Source: Aureimonas sp. Leaf324
GTDB taxonomy: Bacteria; Pseudomonadota; Alphaproteobacteria; Rhizobiales; Rhizobiaceae
Assembly (NCBI RefSeq): GCF_001423245.1
Contig: NZ_LMOH01000029.1
Coordinates: 62,001 to 126,000 of the forward strand
Reading direction: 5' to 3'
DNA length: 64,000 bases
Position numbers and translations under genes: made by a program. The notes under the pieces were generated by a model. It searched no databases. It was not told the origin of the DNA and saw only the letters and a list, made by a program, of their open reading frames with translations. Of the stretch, positions 16,948 through 26,213 are shown one piece after another. Each line of letters opens with the position of its first letter. The first letter of the stretch is position 1.

Positions 16948-18477
16948 TCAGACGGCCTTTGCCTGAAGGCGCGAGGTTTGGCGAGAGGGATCGAGCCGCT
17001 CGGGCTCGTAGCCGAGGAGGGCGGCCGGTTCGACATCGGCGAACACGCGTCCGACGCCGATCAGGATCGGGCGGTCGATGCCGACGCGCGCGACGATGTC
17101 CCCGAGCGTGGCGAGCGGTCCGACCACGCGGATCTCGTCCGGCCGGGTGAGCGCCGCGGCGACGGCGACCGGCGTTTCCGGCGGCAGGCCGTGGGCAACG
17201 AGCTGCTCGGCGATGCGCCGCGCCATGCGCCCACCCATGTAGAAGATCGTGGTGGCGTTGTCGTCGGCGAGCGCCCGCCAGTCCATGTCGTCGGGCAGGT
17301 CGCCCTTTTGGCTGTGCGCGGTGACGAAGCGCACGGCCTGCGCCCGGTCGCGGTGGGTCAGCGACACGCCGAAGGCGCCGGCCATGGCCGAGGCCGCCGT
17401 GATGCCCGGCACGATCGCGACGGGAATGCCCTGCGCCCGTAGGTCGGCGATTTCCTCGCCCGAGCGCCCGAAGACCGAGACGTCGCCGGACTTCAGCCGC
17501 ACGACATGCTTACCCGCGCGGGCGAACTGCGCCATCATCGCGTTGATGTCTTCCTGCCGGCAGCTTTCGCGCCCGCCGCGCTTGCCGACCAGCATGCGCT
17601 TGGCCTCGCGGCGGGCGAGCTCCAGGATGTCGTCGGACACGAGATCGTCGAAGAGGATGACGTCGGCGGCCTGGAGGGCCCGCACGGCCTTCAGCGTCAG
17701 AAGCTCGGCGTCGCCGGGGCCGGCGCCGACCAGCGTCACCCGACCGCCGGCCTGCGGGCGATTGGCGAGATCGCGCACGAAGGCGCGAGCCTCCAGCTCG
17801 GCCGCCTCGTCGGGCGCACGGCGCGTGAAGGCGTCGTCGGAAAAGCGCTCCCAGAAGGCGCGGCGGGACGGGCCCGGTGCGAGCCGGTTCATCACCTCGG
17901 CGCGCACACGCGCGGCCATCTTCGCCCAGCCGGTGAGGGTGGCGGGCAGCAGCGTCTCGATGCGCCGGCGGATCGCCTGGCCGAGGATGGGCGCCGCGCC
18001 GTCGGTCGAGATGCCGACGACGACGGGCGAGCGGTTGACGATCGTGCCGAAGCGGAACTGGCAGAAGGCCGGCTTGTCGATGACGTTGACCGGCACGCCG
18101 GCGGCGCGCGCCGCGCAGAAGAAGGCCTGCGCTTCCGTCTCGCTTTCGCAGTCGGCGACCGCGAGCGAGGCGGCGGCGAAGACGTCGAGTGCCCAGGGGC
18201 GGTCGTGATGGCGGATCTCGCCGTCGGGAAAGTCGAGGGCGAGGACGGTGCGCATCTCCTCGCCGAGGTCGTCGGCGGGGCAGTAGAGATCGACGCTCGC
18301 GCCGGAGGCGGCCAGCAGTTCGGCCTTCCACGCGGCGCCGTCCGAGCCGCCGGCCATCGCCACGCGCTTGCCCTTGAGGTCGAAGAAGACGGGCAGGGTC
18401 GCGAGCTCGCCCATGCGCTGCGGACGCTGGCGGGCGGGCGCGGTGTCAGCTTGGCTCGAGGACACGTCGTTCCGCAT
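16948..18477 (-). CDS. cysG: siroheme synthase (trifunctional CysG)
   Basis: A 509-residue fusion making siroheme from uroporphyrinogen III. Residues about 24-170 are the NAD-dependent precorrin-2 dehydrogenase/ferrochelatase part (VFFDLKGKRVAMAGGSDGAA). Residues about 235-480 are the SAM-dependent methyltransferase part: VTLVGAGPGDAELLTLKAVR, DVILFDDLVSDDIL, VRLKSGDVSVFGR and ITAASAMAGAFGVSLTHRD. In the Rossmann domain the usual GGG-x-A reads GGSDGAA, a mild deviation. The start at 18477 follows AGGGAT and lies 32 bp inside the end of nasA, so the two are translationally linked. Siroheme is the cofactor of NirB in the same operon. Confidence 0.95.
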   Translation of the reverse strand: MRNDVSSSQADTAPARQRPQRMGELATLPVFFDLKGKRVAMAGGSDGAAWKAELLAASGASVDLYCPADDLGEEMRTVLALDFPDGEIRHHDRPWALDVFAAASLAVADCESETEAQAFFCAARAAGVPVNVIDKPAFCQFRFGTIVNRSPVVVGISTDGAAPILGQAIRRRIETLLPATLTGWAKMAARVRAEVMNRLAPGPSRRAFWERFSDDAFTRRAPDEAAELEARAFVRDLANRPQAGGRVTLVGAGPGDAELLTLKAVRALQAADVILFDDLVSDDILELARREAKRMLVGKRGGRESCRQEDINAMMAQFARAGKHVVRLKSGDVSVFGRSGEEIADLRAQGIPVAIVPGITAASAMAGAFGVSLTHRDRAQAVRFVTAHSQKGDLPDDMDWRALADDNATTIFYMGGRMARRIAEQLVAHGLPPETPVAVAAALTRPDEIRVVGPLATLGDIVARVGIDRPILIGVGRVFADVEPAALLGYEPERLDPSRQTSRLQAKAV

Positions 18478-21109
18478 CGATCAATCCCTGGATCTCGGTT
18501 CTGCAGGAGCCACAATTCGTGCCCGCCCGCAAGCTCTGGCCTACGGCCGCGACGCTTGCGCAGCCGCCGCCCACAGCCCGCCTGATGTCGTTGGCCCCGA
18601 CGCCGAAACAAGAGCAGACGAGCGCGCCTGGGTCGGGCCGCTCGGTGCCGGGGCGTCCGGCGAGGATGCCGGCGCGCGCCTGACGCTCGAAGGCGGGGGC
18701 GTCGAGCAGCGATGCGGCGAAGGAGCGCGAGACGGCGACAGGCGCGGGCGACAGCCAGAGCGCGGCGAGGAGCCGGCCGGCGTCGTCGAAGGCGGCAAGG
18801 CGCCGGTCGCCGCCGCGGTCGGTATAGTCGAGAAGGTCGCTCGCGGGGTCGAGACCGAGAAGCGCATGGGGCTCGGGCGCGGGGCCGTTGCCGGCGAGTT
18901 CCACGCGCCAGCCGCCGGGTGCCCGGGCTTTCGCCCAGTAGAGGAGATCGCCTGTCGCCAGCTCCTGGCGCGACACGGCAAAGCCGTACCACGCGGCGGA
19001 CACGCGCTCGACGGCGGCCGGCACGGCCTTGGAGGCGGGCTGACCGGAGGCGGGATCGGTGCGGGCGGGAACGAGAGCGTTGATGCGGGCCGTGCCCGAG
19101 AACTGGCCGGTCCAGTGCATCGGGGCAAAGAGCGTGCCGGGTGCGACGCGTGTCGTGAGGAGGGCGCGCAGCGTGGCGGAGCCGTGGTCGGTCGAGACCG
19201 CCACGAGGTCGGCCTCCGCAATGCCCAGCCGCATCGCGTCCGCCGGATGGATCTCGCAGAAGGGCTCGGCGAGATGGGCCGACAGGCGCGCCGAACGCCC
19301 GGTGCGCGTCATCGTATGCCACTGGTCGCGGATGCGGCCGGTGTTGAGGACGAAGGGATGCGCCGAGGTGACGGCCGGCCGCTCGGCCGGGGCGACGGCG
19401 GCGAGCCGGGCACGGCCGTTCGGCGTGAAGAAGCGACCGTCCGCAAAGAAGTGCGCGCAGGCCCCGCCGTCCGCCGGGCGCGGCCACTGCGTGGGCGCCA
19501 ACGTCTCGAAGGCGGCGTCGTCCAGCGTGGCCAAGGCGCCGATGTCGAAATCGCGCGTGCCGGCGTTCTCGAACGCCGAGAGCGCGGCGTGCTCGCGAAA
19601 GATCGCGGCGGCGTTCGGATAGTCGAAGGCGGTGCCGAAGCCGAGGCGTCTGGCGACTTCGGCGAGCTGCCACCAGTCCGGCCGCGCGTCTCCGGGCAGG
19701 GCGAGGAAGCCGCGCTGGCGCGAGATGCGTCGCTCCGAATTCGTCACCGTCCCGTCCTTCTCGCCCCAGGCGGCGGATGGCAGGGCGACATGGGCGAACG
19801 GCATCGTGTCCGTATCGGTCACGACGTCGGAGACGACGATGAAGGGGCAGCGGCGGAGCGCCTCGGCGACGCCGTCGGCTTGGGGAAGCGAATCGACGGG
19901 ATTGGTCCCCATGATCCACAGCGCGCGCACCCGGCCGTTGGAGACCGCCTGGAAGAGGTCCACGGCCTTGAGGCCGGGCGTCTGCGCCACGGTCGGCGCC
20001 TGCCAGAACCGGCGCACGAGATCGGCATGGGCCGTGTTGCCGAGATCCATATGCGCAGCAAGCTGGTTGGCGAGCCCGCCGACCTCGCGCCCGCCCATCG
20101 CGTTGGGCTGGCCGGTGACGGAAAACGGCCCCATGCCCGCGCGCCCGATCCGGGCCGTCGCGAGGTGGCAGTTCAAAATGGCCGACACCTTGTCGGTGCC
20201 GCCCGCCGACTGGTTGACGCCCTGGCTGTAGACGGTGACGGTCCTCGGCGTGCGCGCATAGAGGTCGAGGAAGGCCGCGAGCCTGTCCGTGTCGAGCCCG
20301 GTCGCATCGGCGAGACGCGCGAGATCGGCAAAGGGTCGGGCGGCCTCCAGCGCGGCGTCGAGGCCCTCCGTGTGCGCTTGCGTGTAGGTGCGGTCGATCG
20401 CCCCCGCCGCCTCGATGGCCGCCAAGGCGCCGAGGAACAGTGCCGTGTCGCCGTCGGCGCGGATCGGCAGATGCAGATCGGCCTCCCGCGCGCTCGCCGT
20501 CTCGCGCGGATCGATCGCGACGAGGCGCATCTCCGGGCGTCGCTCGCGCGCTGCCTGGATGCGCTGGAACAGCACCGGATGGCACCAGGCGAGGTTAGAG
20601 CCGACCAGCACCAGAAGATCGGCCTCCTCCAGATCCTCGTAGGTGCCGGGCACGGTGTCGGAGCCGAAGGCTCGTTTGTGGCCGGCGACCGAGGAGGCCA
20701 TGCAGAGGCGCGAGTTGGTGTCGATATTGGCCGTGCCGACGAAGCCCTTCATCAGCTTGTTGGCGACGTAGTAGTCTTCGGTCAGGATCTGACCGGAGAC
20801 ATAGAGCGCCACCGAATCCGGCCCGTGGTCGCGGATCGTCTGCGAGAAGCGCGCCGCCACGAGGTCGAGCGCGGCGTCCCAGGATACGCGCTCGCCCCCG
20901 ATCTGCGGATGCAGCAGCCGGCGGTCGGGAATCAGCGTCTCGGCGAGAGCCGAGCCCTTGGAGCAGAGGCGACCGAAGTTGGCGGGATGCGTCTCGTCGC
21001 CTGCGATCGCCACCGTTCCGTCGGGGCGGGGCGTCGCGACGACACCGCAGCCGACGCCGCAGTAGGGGCAGGTGGTGCGGGTCGCGCCCGGGGTCGCCAG
21101 CGTGTTCAT
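18446..21109 (-). CDS. nasA: assimilatory nitrate reductase catalytic subunit
   Basis: An 887-residue cytoplasmic molybdenum enzyme reducing nitrate to nitrite. An N-terminal [4Fe-4S] site (CPYCGVGC near residues 14-21, further Cys in GRLCSKG), the Mo-bis-MGD region (TNSRLCMASSVAGHKRAFGS, NQSAGGTDKVSAILN, TGQPNAMGGREVGG, WIMGTNPVDSLP) and a MopB C-terminal domain are present. The last 60 residues form a BFD-like [2Fe-2S] domain (VCSCFGVG and GTNCGSC). This makes it the NasA/NarB type that receives electrons directly without a separate flavoprotein in the cluster. It starts 1 bp after cynS. Confidence 0.96.
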   Translation of the reverse strand: MNTLATPGATRTTCPYCGVGCGVVATPRPDGTVAIAGDETHPANFGRLCSKGSALAETLIPDRRLLHPQIGGERVSWDAALDLVAARFSQTIRDHGPDSVALYVSGQILTEDYYVANKLMKGFVGTANIDTNSRLCMASSVAGHKRAFGSDTVPGTYEDLEEADLLVLVGSNLAWCHPVLFQRIQAARERRPEMRLVAIDPRETASAREADLHLPIRADGDTALFLGALAAIEAAGAIDRTYTQAHTEGLDAALEAARPFADLARLADATGLDTDRLAAFLDLYARTPRTVTVYSQGVNQSAGGTDKVSAILNCHLATARIGRAGMGPFSVTGQPNAMGGREVGGLANQLAAHMDLGNTAHADLVRRFWQAPTVAQTPGLKAVDLFQAVSNGRVRALWIMGTNPVDSLPQADGVAEALRRCPFIVVSDVVTDTDTMPFAHVALPSAAWGEKDGTVTNSERRISRQRGFLALPGDARPDWWQLAEVARRLGFGTAFDYPNAAAIFREHAALSAFENAGTRDFDIGALATLDDAAFETLAPTQWPRPADGGACAHFFADGRFFTPNGRARLAAVAPAERPAVTSAHPFVLNTGRIRDQWHTMTRTGRSARLSAHLAEPFCEIHPADAMRLGIAEADLVAVSTDHGSATLRALLTTRVAPGTLFAPMHWTGQFSGTARINALVPARTDPASGQPASKAVPAAVERVSAAWYGFAVSRQELATGDLLYWAKARAPGGWRVELAGNGPAPEPHALLGLDPASDLLDYTDRGGDRRLAAFDDAGRLLAALWLSPAPVAVSRSFAASLLDAPAFERQARAGILAGRPGTERPDPGALVCSCFGVGANDIRRAVGGGCASVAAVGQSLRAGTNCGSCRTEIQGLIDAERRVLEPS

Positions 21110-21110
21110 C

Positions 21111-21554
21111 TCACCACGCGTTGTAGGCGAGGTACTTGCCGCTCATGCGCACCTCGATCCGGTCGCCCTTGGGGTTCGGCACCTTCTCGACCTCCATGTG
21201 GAAGTCGATCGCGCTCATGATGCCGTTGCCGCACTTCTCCTGCACGAGCTCCTTCAACGTGTCGCCGTAGACGCCGACGATCTCGTAGAAGCGGTAGATG
21301 CAGGGATCGGTCGGAACGCTGCGGTCCCAGACCTTGGTCGGGTACTCGGCCAGCGTGACGGCCGCCTCCTGCGGCAGGCCGAGATTGGTCACGAGGAGGT
21401 CGGCCTTGTCGCGCGGCAGGGCGTTCATGCCGAGGCAGGCGGAGGTCGTGAAGACCTCGCTCATGCCGATCCCTTCCGCGATCGAGGCCCAGGACAGGCC
21501 CGCCTGGCGCTTGCGCTCGTAGACGAGGTCGGTGACGTCCTTCTTCGACAGCAT
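21111..21554 (-). CDS. cynS: cyanate hydratase (cyanase)
   Basis: A 147-residue enzyme that converts cyanate and bicarbonate to ammonia and carbon dioxide. The N-terminal helical domain (RKRQAGLSWASIAEGIGMSE) and the C-terminal decamer-forming catalytic domain are complete. The catalytic residues corresponding to E. coli R96, E99 and S122 are R88, E91 (YRFYE) and S114 (IMSAIDF). Length is that of the family. It lies between nirD (10 bp gap) and nasA (1 bp gap), so it is an integral gene of the nitrate operon. No CynR, CynT or separate transporter is seen. Confidence 0.97.
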   Translation of the reverse strand: MLSKKDVTDLVYERKRQAGLSWASIAEGIGMSEVFTTSACLGMNALPRDKADLLVTNLGLPQEAAVTLAEYPTKVWDRSVPTDPCIYRFYEIVGVYGDTLKELVQEKCGNGIMSAIDFHMEVEKVPNPKGDRIEVRMSGKYLAYNAW

Positions 21555-21564
21555 GGTGCGTCTC

Positions 21565-21915
21565 CTATTCCGCGGCTTCTCGAAAGGCTTCGGCTTCCAG
21601 CAGGATTTCCAGCGCCCCGTCCGCGCCGACGCGAACGGGAAAGGTGCGCACCCGGCCCTCGTCCGGCCCCTGCACCAGCCCGGTGTCGAGGGCGATCACC
21701 TGCGAGTGGAGCGGGCAGGTGACGGAGCCGCCGTGGACGATCCCTTGGGAGAGCGGCCCGCCCTTGTGGGGGCAGCGGTCTTCCGTGGCGAAGACCTTGT
21801 CGTCCATCGTGCGGAACACGGCGATCCGGCCGAGCGGCGAGGTCACGCAGCGCGCGCCGCGGCGGGGGATGTCGTCGAGGCGGCCGATCGCCGCCCATGC
21901 GCCTTGCATCGTCAT
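21565..21915 (-). CDS. nirD: nitrite reductase small subunit
   Basis: A 116-residue Rieske-fold protein that partners NirB. The [2Fe-2S] ligand pairs CPHK (residues 48-51) and CPLH (67-70) are intact, so this NirD should bind a cluster, unlike many enterobacterial NirDs that have lost the ligands. The ATG overlaps the nirB stop (ATGA). It is followed by cynS after 10 bp. Confidence 0.95.
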   Translation of the reverse strand: MTMQGAWAAIGRLDDIPRRGARCVTSPLGRIAVFRTMDDKVFATEDRCPHKGGPLSQGIVHGGSVTCPLHSQVIALDTGLVQGPDEGRVRTFPVRVGADGALEILLEAEAFREAAE

Positions 21916-24365
21916 TCCGCAGCCTCCCGGAAACCGATCTCCGCCATGGGTTTGAACTCGTGCGAGGCGACGCCCTTCGAGGCGCGCTCGGCCCAGGGGT
22001 CGACCTGCGCGAACTGCTGGGAGAACACGAAGCGCTCGAAATAGGCCTGGCGCTTCTCGAGGTCGTCGACGACCGCCGCCCGGATCGAGTCCATGCCGAC
22101 GCGCTTCAGCCACTTGTAGATGCGCTCGAGATAGTGGCCCTGCTCGCGATAGAGCTGGGTCAGCGCCGCGATGACCACCACCGCTTCGTCCTCGGTGTCG
22201 ACATGGCAGAGGACCTGCGTGCCGTGGATGTCGAGGCCGGCGGCGCCCGCGAAGTGGATGTCGTAGCCACTGTCGACGCAGATCACGCCGATGTCCTTGC
22301 AGGTCGCCTCGGCGCAGTTGCGCGGGCAGCCGGAGACGGCCATCTTCAGCTTGGCCGGGGTCCAAGAGCCCCACATGAACTTCTCCAGCCGGATGCCGAG
22401 CCCGGTAGAATCCTGCGTCCCGAAGCGGCACCAGTCGGTGCCGACGCAGGTCTTCACCGTGCGCAGGCCCTTGGCGTAGGCGGCGCCTGAAACCATGCCG
22501 GCGGCGTTGAGGTCGGCCCAGACGGCGGGCAGGTCTTCCTTCTTCACGCCCAGCATGTCGATGCGCTGGCCGCCGGTGCATTTCACGGCGGGAATGGCGA
22601 ACTTGTCCACGACGTCGGCGATGGCGCGAAGCTCGGCGGACGAGGTCATCCCGCCCCACATACGCGGCACGACGGAATAGGTGCCGTCCTTCTGGATGTT
22701 GGCGTGGACGCGCTCGTTGATGAAGCGCGACTGCTTGTCGTCCTGGTACTCGCCCGGCCAGTCGGCGAGGAGGTAGTAGTTCAGCGCCGGGCGGCACTTG
22801 GCGCAGCCGCAGGAGGTCGTCCACTCCAGCTCCTGCATCACCGCCGGGATGCTCTTCAGCCCCTTCGCCTTGATCAGCCGCCTGACGTCGCCGTGGCCGA
22901 GCGTGGTGCAGCCGCACATCGGCTTCACGGCATTCGGGTTGAAGGCGCTCCCGAGCGTGACGCTCATCAGCTGCTCGACGAGGCCGGTGCACGAGCCGCA
23001 GGAGGCGGACGCCTTGGTGTGGGCGCGCACGTCGTCGAGCGTCGTCAGGCCCTTGGTGGTGATGGTGGACGTGATCTTGCCCTTGCAGACGCCGTTGCAG
23101 CCGCAGATCTCAGCGTCATCGCCCAAGGCTGCAACGGCCGCCATAGGGTCCAGCGGGGACCCTCCCTGGTAGCTCTGGCCGAAGATCAGCGTGTCGCGCA
23201 TCTCGGCAATGTCGGTGCCCTTCTTCAGAAGGTCGCCGAACCAGCCGCCATCCGCCGTCTCGCCGTAGAGCACGGCGCCGAGGATGCGGTTGTCCTTGAC
23301 GACGAGGCGCTTGTAGACGCCGGCCGAGGCGTCGCGCAGCACGATCTCCTCGCGGTCGGGCGCGTCGGCGAAGTCGCCGACGGAATAGAGGTTGATGCCG
23401 GTGACCTTCAGCTTCGTTGGGGTGTCGGAATGGCGGAAGCCTTCCGCCGGCTGCCCGGCGAGGCGACGCGCCGCGACTTCCGCCATCTGGTAGAGCGGGG
23501 CGACGAGGCCGTAGACGCGCCCGTCGAGCTCGACGCATTCGCCGAGCGCCGAGATGCTCTCGTCGGAGGTGACGAGCTGGTCGTCGACATGGATGCCACG
23601 CCCGACCGCCAGCCCTGCGTCCTTCGCAAGGCCCGCCGACGGACGGATGCCGACGGCCATGACGACGAGGCTCGCGGGGATGACGCGGCCGTCCTTGAGC
23701 TTCACGCCCTCGACATGGGTCGTGCCGAGCACCTCTTCCGTGTTGGCGTTGCAGATCACCTCGATGCCGCGTTTCTCCAGTGCGCGCTGGAGGAGGAAGC
23801 CGGCGGCGGGGTCGAGCTGGCGCTCCATCAGCGTCGGCATGAGGTGGAGGACCGTGACCTCCAGTCCTTGCGCGCGCAGACCCGCCGCGGCTTCGAGGCC
23901 GAGGAGGCCGCCGCCGATGACGACGGCCTTGGCGCGGGACTGGGCGGCAAGGATCATCGCGTCGACATCGTCGAGGTCGCGATAGGCGAGGACGCCGGGA
24001 AGGGTGTGGCCGGGGACGGGCGGGATGAACGGCGTCGAGCCGGTGGCGATGACGAGGTGGTCGTAGGGCGCCGTGATGCCCTTATCCGAGGTGACGGTCT
24101 TCGCCGCCCGGTCGATCGCGACGACGCGGTGGCCCTTGTGGAGCGTGACGCCGTGGCTGACGTACCAGCCGTCGCCGTGGATCACGATGTCCTCGAAGCT
24201 CTTCTCGCCCGACAGCACGGGGGAGAGCATGATGCGATCGTAGTTCACGCGGGGTTCGGCATTGAAGATCGTCACCTCGAAGGCGTCCGGCGCCAGTTCG
24301 AAGAGGTGTTCCAGCATCCGGCCGGGGGCCATGCCGTTGCCGACGACGACGAGTTTCTGGGTCAT
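21912..24365 (-). CDS. nirB: NAD(P)H-dependent assimilatory nitrite reductase large subunit
   Basis: An 817-residue enzyme reducing nitrite to ammonia. FAD-binding GNGMAPGRMLEHL opens the protein; the second nucleotide-binding site is VVIGGGLLGLEAA near residue 148. Two [2Fe-2S]-type cysteine groups follow (CGCNGVCKG near 420, CGSCTGLVEQLM near 455). The C-terminal part carries the siroheme/[4Fe-4S] cysteines (GTDWCRFGTQDS and VSGCPRNCAEATCKD). I take ATG 24365 (TQKLVVVGNG start); an ATG 9 bases earlier is possible. Electrons come from NADH or NADPH. It is preceded by a 10-bp hairpin that separates it from the transporter genes. Confidence 0.96.
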   Translation of the reverse strand: MTQKLVVVGNGMAPGRMLEHLFELAPDAFEVTIFNAEPRVNYDRIMLSPVLSGEKSFEDIVIHGDGWYVSHGVTLHKGHRVVAIDRAAKTVTSDKGITAPYDHLVIATGSTPFIPPVPGHTLPGVLAYRDLDDVDAMILAAQSRAKAVVIGGGLLGLEAAAGLRAQGLEVTVLHLMPTLMERQLDPAAGFLLQRALEKRGIEVICNANTEEVLGTTHVEGVKLKDGRVIPASLVVMAVGIRPSAGLAKDAGLAVGRGIHVDDQLVTSDESISALGECVELDGRVYGLVAPLYQMAEVAARRLAGQPAEGFRHSDTPTKLKVTGINLYSVGDFADAPDREEIVLRDASAGVYKRLVVKDNRILGAVLYGETADGGWFGDLLKKGTDIAEMRDTLIFGQSYQGGSPLDPMAAVAALGDDAEICGCNGVCKGKITSTITTKGLTTLDDVRAHTKASASCGSCTGLVEQLMSVTLGSAFNPNAVKPMCGCTTLGHGDVRRLIKAKGLKSIPAVMQELEWTTSCGCAKCRPALNYYLLADWPGEYQDDKQSRFINERVHANIQKDGTYSVVPRMWGGMTSSAELRAIADVVDKFAIPAVKCTGGQRIDMLGVKKEDLPAVWADLNAAGMVSGAAYAKGLRTVKTCVGTDWCRFGTQDSTGLGIRLEKFMWGSWTPAKLKMAVSGCPRNCAEATCKDIGVICVDSGYDIHFAGAAGLDIHGTQVLCHVDTEDEAVVVIAALTQLYREQGHYLERIYKWLKRVGMDSIRAAVVDDLEKRQAYFERFVFSQQFAQVDPWAERASKGVASHEFKPMAEIGFREAAE

Positions 24366-24400
24366 GGGTCTCATCCCGAAACGGAAAGGTTGAGAAGGGC

Positions 24401-24430
24401 GTCCGGCGCGGCGTCGGTGGCGCGCCGGGC
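24401..24430 (-). other. intra-operon hairpin between nrtD and nirB
   Basis: GTCCGGCGCG (24401-24410) pairs with CGCGCCGGGC (24421-24430) with one G-T pair and a 10-base loop, in the 78-bp gap between the transporter and reductase genes. There is no T run, so it looks more like an mRNA-stabilising or attenuating stem than a full terminator. Confidence 0.55.
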
Positions 24431-24443
24431 GGTCAGTCCGGCG

Positions 24444-25244
24444 TCAGGCCGCTTCGACGAAGCGGTTGCGCTCGTAGAGGAACCGCAGCACCGCCTGGCG
24501 ACACTTGAGGTAGGTCGGGTCCGTCGCGAGCCTGATGCGGTCGCGCGGCCGGGCGAGCGGCACGGCGAGGATCTCGCCGATGTTGGCCGAGGGGCCGTTC
24601 GTCAGCATCACGATGCGATCCGACAGGAGCACGGCCTCGTCCACGTCATGGGTGATCATCATCACCGTGGTGCCGAGGTCGGCTTGGATCTGCATGACCT
24701 GATCCTGGAGATGCGCGCGGGTGAGCGCGTCGAGCGCGCCGAAGGGCTCGTCGAGCAGCAGGATCTTCGGCTCCATGGCGAGCGCGCGGGCGATGCCGAC
24801 GCGCTGCTTCATGCCGCCCGAGATCTCCGACGGGCGCTTGTCCCGGGCGTGGCCCATGTGGACGAGCTCGAGGTTGCGCATCACCCATTCGCGGCGCTCA
24901 GCTGCCGATTTCGTCTTGCCGAACACCTTGTCCACGGCGAGCGCGACGTTCTCGTAGACCGTGAGCCAGGGCAGGAGCGAGTGGTTTTGGAACACGACGC
25001 CCCGGTCGGGGCCCGGCTGGTCCACGACCTTGTCCTCGAGGAGGACGACGCCGGTGGTAGCCTTCGTCAGGCCCGCCACGATGTTGAGAAGCGTGGACTT
25101 GCCGCAGCCGGAATGGCCGATGATCGAGATGGTCTCGCCCTTGTCCACCGTCAGGTCGATGCCCTTGAGGACCTGGGTGGTGGCGGCGCCCCGCTTGAAG
25201 GTCATGTCGACGCCTTCGATCGACAGGAACGGCTTGGCTTGCAT
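24444..25244 (-). CDS. nrtD: nitrate ABC transporter ATP-binding protein
   Basis: A 266-residue ATPase of the nitrate/sulfonate/taurine class. Walker A is GHSGCGKST near residues 44-52, the Q-loop VVFQNHSLLPWLTVYENVAL, signature SGGMKQR and Walker B ILLLDEPFGALDALTR, then H-loop ITHD. PDRGVVFQNHSLLPW is characteristic of NrtC/NrtD/NasD. It is a plain ATPase with no fused NrtA-like regulatory domain. Start ATG 25244 lies 29 bp after nrtB. Confidence 0.93.
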   Translation of the reverse strand: MQAKPFLSIEGVDMTFKRGAATTQVLKGIDLTVDKGETISIIGHSGCGKSTLLNIVAGLTKATTGVVLLEDKVVDQPGPDRGVVFQNHSLLPWLTVYENVALAVDKVFGKTKSAAERREWVMRNLELVHMGHARDKRPSEISGGMKQRVGIARALAMEPKILLLDEPFGALDALTRAHLQDQVMQIQADLGTTVMMITHDVDEAVLLSDRIVMLTNGPSANIGEILAVPLARPRDRIRLATDPTYLKCRQAVLRFLYERNRFVEAA

Positions 25245-25273
25245 GGGTTCGCTCCGGGTCTGTCGAGGAGGGA

Positions 25274-26173
25274 TCAGGCCGCGGCCGTGCCGCGGGTGAC
25301 GAGACGGCCGACCAGCGCCACGATCCGGTCGAGCACGAAGCCGACGAGGCCGACATAGGCGAGGGCGACGATGATGTCGGAGATCAGCGACGAGTTCCAA
25401 GCGTCCCAGATGAAGAAGCCGATCCCGACGCCGCCGATCAGCATCTCGGCCGCGACGATGGCGAGCCAGGACAGGCCGACGCCGATGCGAAGCCCGGTGA
25501 AGATGTAGGGGGCGGCCGCCGGCAGCATGATCTTGGCGAAGAACTCGAAGCCGTTGAGGCGGAGCACCGCGGCGACGTTGCGGTAGTCGGCCGGAATGTT
25601 GCGCACGCCCACGGCCGTGTTGATGATGATCGGCCAGACCGAGGTGATGAAGATCACGAAGATCGCCGCGGGCTGGCCGTTCTGGAAGGCGGCGAGCGAG
25701 AGCGGCAGCCAGGCGAGCGGCGGCACCGTGCGCAGCACCTGGAAGATCGGATCGAGGCCGCGCATGGCAAGCTGCGACTGGCCGACGAGGACGCCGAGCG
25801 AGATGCCGACGACAACGGCGATGGAATAACCGACGGCGACGCGCTGTAGGCTCGCCCAGATCTGCCAGCCGAGGCCGACGTCGTTGCCCGAATTGACGTA
25901 GAACGGATGGGCGATCAGCTCCCAGCTGTCGCTGAGCACCTGGCTCGGCGCCGGAAGCGCGGCGCCGGGATGGGCGCACAGGAGCTCCCAGAGGCCGAGA
26001 AGCACCGCGAGCGTGACGATAAAGGGCAGGATTTCGGCCGCCCGGTCGCGCGTGCGCCGGGCGAGAGCGGGGCCGACGGGCGCACGGCGCGTCGGCAGCG
26101 CGAGGACGGCGGCGCCGGCTTTCGCCGCGGGCGCCGGGCCCTTCAGGGGCAGCTGGGTGACGGTCTGGGACAC
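25274..26173 (-). CDS. nrtB: nitrate ABC transporter permease
   Basis: A 299-residue inner-membrane protein. A cytoplasmic N-terminal tail of about 45 residues precedes the first helix (ILPFIVTLAVLLGLWELL). The permease core contains RTVPPLAWLPLSLAAFQNGQ and the EAA-type loop around NVAAVLRLNGFEFFAKIMLP. The segment SWLAIVAAEMLIGGVGIGFF is typical of NrtB/SsuC/TauC proteins. It lies 40 bp after nrtA and with NrtD should form the nitrate/nitrite importer. Confidence 0.93.
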   Translation of the reverse strand: MSQTVTQLPLKGPAPAAKAGAAVLALPTRRAPVGPALARRTRDRAAEILPFIVTLAVLLGLWELLCAHPGAALPAPSQVLSDSWELIAHPFYVNSGNDVGLGWQIWASLQRVAVGYSIAVVVGISLGVLVGQSQLAMRGLDPIFQVLRTVPPLAWLPLSLAAFQNGQPAAIFVIFITSVWPIIINTAVGVRNIPADYRNVAAVLRLNGFEFFAKIMLPAAAPYIFTGLRIGVGLSWLAIVAAEMLIGGVGIGFFIWDAWNSSLISDIIVALAYVGLVGFVLDRIVALVGRLVTRGTAAA

Positions 26174-26213
26174 GGGGGACGGCCTCCGTTGAAGCGAGGG
26201 GGCGGGACGGGCT

